From: Zymoseptoria tritici IPO323
Taxonomy: Eukaryota; Ascomycota; Dothideomycetes; Mycosphaerellales; Mycosphaerellaceae
Direction: 5' to 3'
NCBI RefSeq assembly: GCF_000219625.1
Contig: NC_018204.1
Location: 124,001-188,000 of the forward strand
Length of the DNA stretch: 64,000 nucleotides
A program made the translations under genes and the position numbers. The notes beneath the pieces were generated by a model. The model saw only the letters and a program-made list of their open reading frames with translations, made no database searches and was not told where the DNA came from. Shown piece after piece: positions 55,477-64,000 of the stretch (its first letter is position 1; the number at the start of each line of letters is the position of its first letter).

Positions 55477-55935
55477 ATGGCCGCTTCCGGTGGTCTTGTT
55501 TTCTCCTTAGCTGCCCCTCTCGCTGGCACGAAGAATCTTTCTTTCGTCGGGCTGCTGTTGTTGTACACTACCATCATCCATCCATCATCTTCGCGCGCTT
55601 CCCCTGCCCTTATCTTCCACTCGGCTTCAATGTCTCCTACTTTACCTCCTCCTCCCCCTTTAACTAAACCTCCTCTTCTCCCTTCTTCAATCTACATCCC
55701 GACTCAATATCATTCTCCTCGTCCTCCTCCTCAGCAGCCTCCGGCCTCCTCCAAGCCACTACGAACGCCCTTCGACTCGTCGGCGAGGAGCGCTGCTCCT
55801 CATTATCCCGGCCATCTCGTCCATCCCTCCTATTCCGCGACCGACTTCGCTGAGCTATTTCCTCGACATTCCCGTTGCCGTGTCGAGCTGAAGACGGGGT
55901 ATGCGCGACGGGCTTGTACGGGCTGGGGCCGATAA
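55477..55935 (+). CDS. Pro-rich hypothetical protein, 152 codons
   Basis: ATG at 55,477 comes right after an acceptor-like TCCTTTCCAG. The N-terminal part is hydrophobic (LVFSLAAPLAGTKNLSFVGL then LLLY), possibly a signal or membrane segment; next is a Pro-rich block (PPPPPLTKPPLLPSSIYIPT), then YSATDFAELFPRHSRCRVEL. No family is recognised. Low complexity makes it uncertain. Confidence 0.35.
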   Translation: MAASGGLVFSLAAPLAGTKNLSFVGLLLLYTTIIHPSSSRASPALIFHSASMSPTLPPPPPLTKPPLLPSSIYIPTQYHSPRPPPQQPPASSKPLRTPFDSSARSAAPHYPGHLVHPSYSATDFAELFPRHSRCRVELKTGYARRACTGWGR

Positions 55936-56013
55936 TAGGGTCTGGGGAGGAGGAGGAGAAGGGTGCGGGGTGGGTGTTATGGCGGTAGTAATAGCAGGAG
56001 GCGGAAGAGGAGG

Positions 56014-56538
56014 TTAAGCTCTTCTCGATATTAGTCTGATCGCTGTCGAGGAGGAGGGGAGGATGTGGGATCTTACGGCCTGGGAACGGGGCACGGCTGG
56101 GAGCGGGGAAGTGGGTAGTGCGCCGGCGGCTTGTATGTCTTTGTCATCGTCTTCACCAGAGCGATGATGTGACGGGATGACGAGTTGTGTTGAAATTGGC
56201 GATGCGGGCTGTTCGACTTGGTTGTTGATATCTCCATGAAAGCGGCGAGATTGCTAGACGACGAGGTGTGGTGGTGAAGACGCTGAATCGTTGTCGACTG
56301 GGTACACGTCCAAGGGAGACACGCCTTGTAATGTAGGTGCATGTCGAGTGCGCTTGTAGCAGTTGCTGCGGCGTAGCTCGATCATTTGACGATTGACTGC
56401 GGACAGGATTACTCCAGGATGCTTGTTATCGCAATCGAGGTGGGAGAACGGATTGTCTGGAGCCTCTGTAGATGCTTTGCGCTTGCTACCGATAGGTCGG
56501 TCTGGAGCATCGCTGCTAGAGGATGTGATGGAAGTCAT
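56014..56538 (-). pseudogene. Hypothetical protein, 174 codons with one TAG
   Basis: ATG at 56,538; the frame reads MTSITSSSSDAPDRPIGSKR, FSHLDCDNKHPGVILSAVNR and QMIELRRSNCYKRTRHAPTL. TAG at 56,254-56,256 (former CAG or TGG) interrupts it, and it continues in frame QSRRFHGDINNQVEQPASPI, GEDDDKDIQAAGALPTSPLP to TAA at 56,014-56,016. The composition does not change across the stop, so it is probably a recent nonsense mutation. Nuclear-type Ser/Lys/Arg composition; family unknown. Confidence 0.5.
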
Positions 56539-59159
56539 GGTTGTGCTAGTTAGTAGTAGTTGATATAATTAAGGAGTGGATGGGGAGTTGATGGTAAAGA
56601 GCTTCGATTTACAAGACAAGCAACTAAGCGCAGAGATACGAATCTAATAATTATTCTAACGAGAGGGGTTCTGGACGGGAGTAACAGGGTTGGACGTCGA
56701 CTTGACATGTCTATGCAGCTTTCCGAGATTAAACATGCTGCGTAACGGAATACCCGGATTCTTGTGTTGCGGGCTCCCGAGATTGACATCTTGGGTCGTT
56801 TGAAGAAGTCTCCGGATCTGTAAACTAGTCAGCTCCTTCCACGGCGGAACCGACCTGGAGTTTGACTCTCGGTTGCTATTAGTCCTAATCTCCCGTGCCG
56901 AAGGTTGTCGAGATAGATGTCTTGTTTCGTTGGACAGAGCTCCGGACCTGCGAATCAATTAGTTCCACACCTACTTCCATTCCCGCACGACAATAAACCT
57001 CGAGCTTGATCCTCCTTGTCGCTATCTTAATAACATCCTAGTCCTTATATCCCCTACGCCCGAAATTGAATAGCTTGTCTTGTTTGACTGGACATATAGG
57101 ACGTTGTCTGGTCCTACGAGGTTCCGCAATCGAACGTCTCGCAGTGTTCGACAGAGTCGCCGGAGTAGATAACTGCTATCTGTCGTTCGAGATAGAAATA
57201 AGCTGCTTCTATAGTACCAATTTGTAACACTAAACTCATAGCTCTTCTACTGTCCTTCCCTTGCCCGCGTCCATGTCGCCCCTCTCGCCGCCTCTATTAC
57301 TCGTCGGAGCACTACGATATACTAGCACCCTTGCCTCGTCTTCTCTTTCCATTACTACTTCGCCCTTCGTCCATTTTGGGGTACTTCTTCAACGACCTCC
57401 CTTACCTTATAGTGCTCCTCTAATTCCCTTTTCCGACCTACCCGCCGATTAGCGGTCGACCAGATCGTATTGCGTGCGTCGTAGCGGAGCGGAGGAGGTT
57501 CGGCTTCGACGGTGATCGGAGAGGAGGAAGACAGTCACCGTGGTGGAGGGATTAAGGAGAGGAGATAAGCTATTGGGACCTGCCGGGTGAAGAGGAAGAG
57601 TCTCCCGCGGTCTTGATTGCATTCGTGTCGCTGGTTAGTACCTTGATGAATTGATGCCTGTTGTTTCCAGAATCAGTGTCGTAAATGTAAGAGCCTGGCC
57701 GGTAGGTCACGGTTCTGGTTATTGGCCTGAAGTTGAAAGACGTCGTGATGGCTCGAAATGCGATGTGTCCTTTCTAGTCCACAACTCTCATCGAGAAGAG
57801 CATCGCCTGGCTGCTTTAACTCCGAGATATGGACACATCTTGTATTGTATCAGTCCCTTGGCGGTGGTCTCATGTCTTCTCATCTCATCGCCGTCCCGAC
57901 CTCTGACTTATGAAAGAGGAAAGACAACTATATCCCCCGTCAATGACAAGGAAGGGAATGATATAGGTATCCTCCTCGCTAACAAGAACCCCCTTCCCCC
58001 ACATCCTCCACCTATCCTCTACTTCCACGTCGTGAAGATCACGGAGTCTCCGCACCAGACTGGATAGTGGCATGGAACGAAGTAGTCCTCCTAGTCATCG
58101 AGGTCGGGGGCTGAGGGTTGACGAGGGATTGTCAATGGACGGGGCAGCTGGATGCTGGCTCTGTACACACCGGTCCAGAGCGGCTGCTACGGTTGGCCAC
58201 GATTTGTAAGCGTGGTCGTTGATGGTTCAAGCAGCGTGACCTCCGAATCCTTAAGTATATCCACGAGAATATCCGGGTTTGGCAACTGTTTGTGCTTATG
58301 CTCATGCTGACGGGCGAGCAGTGGGGCATCGGGTTTGGCATGACCTGAGCCAGTGCCAGCTAATGCTGCACCCATATTTTCATGGATGGACAGTAAGTCG
58401 CGATCGACGCAGCAGGCTGGGGCTCCATCGAACGGAGAAGGGAGGTGGGACTTTCCTCGGGCGAATTGATCTGGGGGGGGGGGGGAAACTGTAGATCCGG
58501 GTGTACACCAGGAGAAGGCATTCACGGCAGTCGCAAAGCAGTTACTACCCCACACCGCCGAAAACGCTTATAGATGACCCAAATGGACACGAAGCACGCT
58601 TGATCGACGTGTTGTTCGAGGAGATAATCCTTGACCAACATCAGACGTGAGTGGAAGACATCAGCGGGGACGTTGGTCGGTTGCCCAGCATTCGCGTACA
58701 TGTTGTCTCTTGCTTAGTTATGCATTTGGAGACGCATTTCTCGCAGTGGATGCCCAGGCGCTCTACGACCGCTTTGACGAGGGGTAGAGGACGCCGGAGA
58801 GGAATTCGGTGGCGACCACGTGGGCGGGATTGGACTGCAGACAGGGCGATGTGGGAGGCAGCGGCGGAGATAGGGGTTTCATGCTGGCGCTTTGTAATGC
58901 GGCCGGGTGACTTGATGACGACGCAGCAGTAGTAGGTCGTGGTGGGATGTTTGCTATGATGGTGGTGGACGGGGTGATGGGAGTAAGACAATGTTGTGGA
59001 ACGGGAGTCTGGATAGACCTGTTTCCTGTGCGGGCGAAGAGGACAAGAACATGATGGCTGCTGCCGACGAGGAAGTAATGTTGTTGTCCGGAAAGAAGGG
59101 GGGACTAGAGAAGTTTGGTGGTGATAACAATTAGGGTAATGCTTTACGTGCGGAGGTAG
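56539..59159. other. No gene established
   Basis: Un-RIPed. Short frames on both strands (minus 56,656-56,958; plus 57,651-58,067; minus 58,187-58,555; plus 58,651-58,932) without recognisable domains. A run of 13 G lies at 58,473-58,485. Confidence 0.4.
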
Positions 59160-59415
59160 ATGTCGGGAGGGTGAGATGCTATCAGGGTGAGATGTCGCGA
59201 GGGTGAGATGTCGCGAGGGTGAGACGTCGCGAGGGTGAGACGTCGCGAGGGTGAGACGTCGTAAGGGTGAGCTGTCGTGAGGGTGTAATGTCGCGAGGGT
59301 GCGATGTCGGGAGGGTGAGATGTCGTGAGGGTGCGATGTCGGGAGGGTGAGCTGTTGCGGAGGTAAGCTGTTGCGGAGGTAAGCTGTCGGGAGGGTGAGC
59401 TGTCGCGCGGGTGAG
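59160..59415. repeat. Minisatellite, 15-16-bp unit, about 16 copies
   Basis: Copies of GTGAGATGTCGCGAGG with GACGTCG, GCTGTCG and GCTGTTGCG variants. The core GGTGAGATGTCG is the same as at 14,390-14,533. A long minus-strand frame (59,504 to 58,641) is largely a translation of this array and I do not call it a gene. Confidence 0.9.
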
Positions 59416-60036
59416 GTGAAGTTCAACTGCCAAATGCCAAGGCTGGGAAGTGAATGAAGCTTGTAACTAATGTGGAAGGTGGCAGGTCGACTTGCTAATG
59501 ACACGACGAAGCTTCACGAGCAAACAGCTTCATGGCTGTCATGTGCGCATTACATTAAGTATTATTTCTTCTACATACTCTGGCTGCGATGCGAAAACAC
59601 TCGGATACCTCGTTCTATCCTGCGCACTTCAACGCTCCCGTCGCTTGTTCTTGTACGCCGTCGTGACAGATTGTACGCGAAAAAAGTTCTTCCAAGTTGC
59701 TCTCCCTCTGGACCCTTTCGAGACACATCATGACCAAAACAAACAAACAGCACGATACACTTCGCCTTTCCATCAACCCGACACCGACACCGAATCGCGC
59801 TCCTCTCCCAACTTCTCCTTCAAGTCGTTCGGAGTATCACACCGCCGGCCAGCGTTTATGATGCCTCAGGACGAGGTTTTACGTGCCAGAGAGATTGTCA
59901 AGGAAGCTGTACGTTGGCCCAGCCTTAAGACACGGTGTAAGCTGCCGACTTTCAAAAGGGCCCGAGACATTGCAGCCAAGGGCTCATGCGGCTTTGCAAC
60001 GCCGCGCAATTGCACGTCTTGACCTGACGAGTGACG

Positions 60037-60671
60037 ATGGATTTGCAGGCCATGAGCTCGACGCACAATACTGTTGCTTCCACACATCAAGCTACGTCAA
60101 ATGCCGCATCCAAGCTTCCTCTGCCGAGCACGACTCCTATCAGTACTTCTCGTACCAAAGCGAGCAATGGTTATGCTCACGTCCTTCGCGAGGGCTACAT
60201 CTTCACCGGATCCATCGGTCGCTCTCCCAACGACGCAACAGTGGCCAATTCAGAGGACAAAGCTTGCTTCAAACTCCGATACCATCCCGATCCGAAACAT
60301 GATGGACCGAATGGTGTTCAGCGGAAGGTGTATGATATCGGCATATTCCTGGGCAACCGCCATTGCGTCGTTGGCCTTCCACAAGAAGTTGACCACGGCG
60401 ACACAATGCACTTTGTCACTATGCAACTTCTGCGCACAGGCACGAGCTTCGACCTCCATTACCCTCATTCTACCCCCGGCGAGGTCAGTTTACTTGCACA
60501 TGTGTGTCTATTCATACATGCTAACTTCTTCCGCAGCCTTCTAGCATGCGTTTCAAGATCGACCCAATTATGCAGCAAGCTTTCGCACCTGCTGCGTTCG
60601 AGCTTATTGAGCACGTTGCGCTTGACCCTACGAAGATAGGCACACACACACTGCAGGATAAAGACCTGTGA
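60037..60671 (+). CDS. Intact two-exon hypothetical protein, 193 aa
   Basis: The best intact gene in the window. Exon 1 is 60,037-60,483 (MDLQAM start; ATG at 60,052 is the alternative). The intron is 60,484-60,536 (53 nt: GTCAGT, branch TGCTAAC, CGCAG). Exon 2 is 60,537-60,671. Ser/Thr-rich N-terminal 45 residues are followed by a compact region: YAHVLREGYIFTGSIGR, ACFKLRYHPDPKHDGPNG, VYDIGIFLGNRHCVVGLPQE, HFVTMQLLRTGTSFDLHYPH; exon 2 reads MRFKIDPIMQQAFAPAAFEL, ending LQDKDL. Splicing keeps the frame, and there is no stop or RIP. Family not recognised. Confidence 0.75.
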
Positions 60672-61111
60672 AGCAGCTTATAGTAACGGGAAACACAATC
60701 GACAACGTGGTTCCGGACCGCGTTCAGGCAGTCCCTTGATCATCGGGTCTGGGCTGGGCCTGCATGGGGTTGGTGGCGCTGGGCACGTTTGGAAGACCGA
60801 GGGAATTCGCTTGTTCGTAGGGCTGTGGGTAGACCGCAAGCACGATAATCCTACCCGTTTAACCCTTCATAACACTGAACGACGATCGGTCCGCACTGGA
60901 TTCACTCCCACTCACCTCGCCGAAGAAGCCTGATGGACTACTAGCTAGAGTAACGTATTACTCGCCGAAGGAGATGGGCGGGATACGCGAAGGACACAGG
61001 CGAGCACGTGTAGGTACTGTGGCCACCTTATGTCGGTCTAAGGCTTCTATCGCGAGCGCGGTCGTCAACTTTCATCCTTCCTAAGGCTCTAATCGTAACC
61101 GCGGTTAGTCG
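60672..61111. other. No gene seen
   Basis: Un-RIPed sequence between the two-exon gene and the coding frame that enters the right-hand RIP tract. Only short frames. Confidence 0.4.
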
Positions 61112-61500
61112 TTGCTAGTAGACATTAATCTCCTATGCTACGTATTAAATCGTAATTTACCGCGTAAATACTACGAGATTCCGGCAAACGTTATGTACAT
61201 TCCTTGGCTCTACCAGGAAATCACGTACCAGCATACAGCGGCAATACAACCACGTCAGATGTGGTCCCAACCACGCCGTCGATTGCGGAGCATGTCCGCG
61301 CCAGCAATCTCCTCTATCGAAGAACTTCTTAATTATTAAAACAACGCCTTCCTCGCCTAGCCTATAATCGAGTAATTATTATTCGTATCCGAGACGTATA
61401 CTAAGTACCCTAATATAAATATCGCCCTTATAAATACTATATCCTATAGTCCCTAATATAGAGCTCTCGTACGCTAGCTACGTAAGCGCTAGTAGGCATT
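61112..61500 (+). pseudogene. Coding frame crossing into a RIP tract
   Basis: The plus frame reads LCYVLNRNLPRKYYEIPANV, MYIPWLYQEITYQHTAAIQP and SMSAPAISSIEELLNY, then TAA at 61,337-61,339. In the same frame it goes on NNAFLA, stop, PIIE, stop, LLFVSETYTKYPNINIALIN inside RIPed DNA. Stops are of the Trp/Gln type. The beginning is not defined and the family is unknown. The RIP edge (about 61,335) therefore lies within a gene. Confidence 0.45.
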
Positions 61501-64000
61501 TAGAGGCACTCGATATATCCCCTATATTTAGGATATACTCCGAGAAGATAACTTATCTAGGCGAAGACGATCGCTAAACCCGCGCTACTTCTAATTTTAC
61601 CTAAAGGATAATACCGCTACTACTACCGGCCTATCCGCTATATCGCCGGCGTTACTACTACCTCCGCTCTACTAACGTCCGCTCTATTCTCGATCGTACT
61701 CCTATTAATCTATATCGCGTAATACTTATTAAAAGTATATCGATAAGGAAACAGCCTTACTACTTATAAGACTTATCTAAACTCGATAACGTCTTTATAG
61801 CCTCTTCTTAGCCTAATATAAGTACTAACGTTTCTACGCTATAGGCCCGGCTTACCGACGAGGTTAACTTCCCGGACATCGATTAGTATAAGTACGCTCC
61901 CCTATAACGGTCTCTAGACTAGCTTAATCGGTCTTTTAGTCTTAACGTAATCTCCTACTAGAAACGGTCGCGGGATATTAAACATAAGATAAGATAGTAG
62001 GCTATAGGGCGGACGGCGCGGCGGTAGAGAGGTAAAGGATAGGAGGGTACTATAGAGTATCTATTAAAAGGGAGCTAGTAAGGGTTATATTAAAGTTTTA
62101 TAGTAGAGTATATAATTTAAAGCTAATAAAGTAGAGTTTAGAGCGGAGGATACTATTACGGTTAGATCTATACGGAGCTTCTTTACTCCTTTAAGGATTC
62201 TCGTCTATAGTCGACTAACCGTCCTACTTCTAGATTAAAAATTATTATATTTATATCTATACGTAGATATAATATAACTTAGAACGTACTATCCTCTAAA
62301 GCTATTACGGACGCTTCTACTACCGCGATTAGTAAATAGAGTAAACGACTTATAGAAAAGAAGGATATTAAGGGAATACTAGGCTTATATTTACTCTAAG
62401 ACTATAGTATAAGGGCTAGTAAGATTGCTACCTATTTTATTATAGATACGAAAATAGGTATACCTTAGGTATACTAGCTCGATATTAAAGGGATAAGGTT
62501 TTAAGTAAATATCGTAATAGCTAGAGAGAATTATAGATACTATTTTTAGCTATAGAAAATTACCTACCGGACCTACCTATTCTATTAAGTTATATATATA
62601 TATTACATTTTACCTCCTAAAGCCCTAAAAGTAGGCTCTTTATTATCTCTCCGGCGATATTATAGATACTAATAATCCGCTAAGATTATAGACTAGTTGC
62701 TTCTATTTAGTTTATCTCGCCTACCGTATTATAGATATATTCTTATATATATTATATAATACTAGTTTAGTCCGCGAGCTAGATTCTTACTATAATCTTT
62801 AACCGTAAATATACGAGATCTTCCTAACTAAGTCGGCGGCTTATATCTCGATATAGTATTTAAAAAAAGACTTAGATAAAGAGAGGCCCGATATATAGAC
62901 TTATAATTCTAATATCGGTTCGCGATTTTTAAACGTCTAACGTATAACTAGAACTTTATTATATAGCGCTAAGGACGAGAGTCTTAATAACTAGAACGCC
63001 TAGCGGTTATAAATAGAGGGATATAGAGGTGAATAAGTATATAGTAAGGATTAATAGTATCGGTAAAGAGAGAAGGAACGCTAGCTAGAAAGGTCTAAGG
63101 TTAGCTATAAAAAGATTAATATACTATACGCCGTTTTAGCGTTACGCCGACACCCGTAAGTCTACTTATAAGTAGATAAGTAATAGAAATAGCGAGGAAA
63201 CCTCGTATTCGGAAATTTAAGACTAATCTCTTTAATATCTATAGAGTTTAGTCTAAGTAGACCTCTTTATATTATAGGTTAGCGGGTACTTATAGAGAGT
63301 AGGTTTCTATTCCGGCGCGGAACGAAGTATAGTAGCGAGGAGTTGCCTTCTAGAACGAAGAGTGCTTAGATATATAATAGGAAACCTAGACCGGTAAGGA
63401 GGTAATAGGGAGCGACATATATAAAGGAACTTACCGTAACTATCTATCTTACCTAGTTCGTAGTAAGGATAGTCCGAGACGGCGAGCGGGGAAGAGACTA
63501 GCGGTCTAAGGCGGGAGATAGCCGTAGTATACTTAGCGGTCGGACTTCTCCTAGCGCGCTATACTACTACGGATGCGAAGTAGATACTTTTCCTATATAG
63601 ATATACCTAGCCTAGTAGTACCTATATCTACGAGTTCCTTTTTAGCCCGACGATAACGCTATACGATCCGATCGGTAAAGGCTATTATAGCGATTACTAC
63701 CGTATTTACCGCTACTAAGGTCGAGACTTAAGTAGTTTATATAGGTCTAATAATTAATTTATTAATTATGTAAGGTACACTCCGAGAAGGACAGGGTAGC
63801 GAGGTAGTATTATATATGTAGGGGTAGTGTTAGGTAGCTATTTATAAAAGTTATTACGAAAGGAGAAAGAAAGTCGGTAGCTAATACCGTAGACATATAA
63901 CAATCGTACGAAGTTGGTTATAAGGTTATTAACGTTGTCACCTCTAATTTTTTCGTTTGCATAATTGCTTCCTATCTATTATTGTTCTCTAACAAACTAT
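61340..64000. repeat. RIP-mutated tract, right end of window
   Basis: TA-rich with CA/TG nearly absent and CG retained; all frames are full of TAG/TAA. Protein-like patches survive (plus 62,460-62,560, VNIVIAREN; plus 63,070-63,360; minus 62,900-62,700), but I could not assign a transposon family. It continues beyond the window. Confidence 0.7.

Noticed and set aside
58641..59504. 287-codon minus-strand frame
   Set aside because: A large part is a translation of the minisatellite at 59,160-59,415; the rest is His/Ser/Pro low complexity with no domain.
59730..59755. AAACAAACAAACAG as another LINE tail
   Set aside because: The upstream sequence lacks the GGACGTAAATGG block shared by the two real tails.
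1..64000. CRISPR arrays, rRNA genes, bacterial operons
   Set aside because: No regularly spaced direct repeats with unique spacers, no rRNA core sequences, no Shine-Dalgarno gene clusters; the window is eukaryotic.

Overview
The window looks like a repeat-rich, gene-poor stretch of a filamentous ascomycete genome (Pezizomycotina; a Dothideomycete would fit, but nothing here proves the class). The reasons are: (i) long tracts in which CpA and TpG are almost gone while CpG is kept, the mark of repeat-induced point mutation (RIP, CpA to TpA); (ii) a Ty3/gypsy LTR retrotransposon, a LINE and a Tc1/mariner-type transposase relic; (iii) short GT-AG introns with CTAAC-type branch sites; (iv) fragments of an alpha-tubulin gene. 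Almost no gene is intact. Most reading frames are broken by TAG, TAA or TGA codons that a single C-to-T or G-to-A change from Gln, Trp or Arg codons explains.

Layout. 1-8,700: largely un-RIPed DNA with a scrambled alpha-tubulin C-terminal fragment (4,268-5,079), a coiled-coil coding fragment (5,820-6,306), a perfect 21-bp inverted repeat (7,717-7,763) and a decayed acidic protein gene (7,939-8,748) that runs into the first RIP tract. 8,701-10,720: RIP tract; its first 580 bases contain no CA or TG. 10,721-18,688: a mosaic of RIPed and un-RIPed pieces with a second, RIPed, tandemly repeated alpha-tubulin fragment (12,718-13,240), Gln-rich and 24-bp-repeat coding relics, an endonuclease-like relic, and a minus-strand relic with a six-residue repeat that stops at the LTR.

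18,689-31,644: one Ty3/gypsy element on the minus strand, bounded by two 784-bp LTRs. It carries gag, pol (protease, RT, RNase H, integrase), a polypurine tract, and, unusually, a long extra reading frame on the opposite strand between pol and the 3' LTR (19,882 to about 22,305) with its own promoter-like leader and a Cys-rich motif. A 5'-truncated LINE (27,831-30,860) sits between gag and the 5' LTR. RIP has replaced all three integrase catalytic residues.

31,845-33,605: a minus-strand gene with one clear intron whose central part alone is RIPed. 39,360-44,530: RIP tract with a DDE transposase relic and a long minus-strand coding relic; the latter is split by a 780-bp un-RIPed insertion with a LINE-like 3' tail and a perfect 15-bp target-site duplication. 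44,530-61,340: mostly un-RIPed, with several small hypothetical genes, three of them with one in-frame stop, minisatellites, and the best intact gene (60,037-60,671, two exons). 61,340-64,000: another RIP tract; a coding frame runs across its left edge.

There is no pathway or operon here. The common theme is transposition, segmental duplication of gene fragments, and RIP acting on both.
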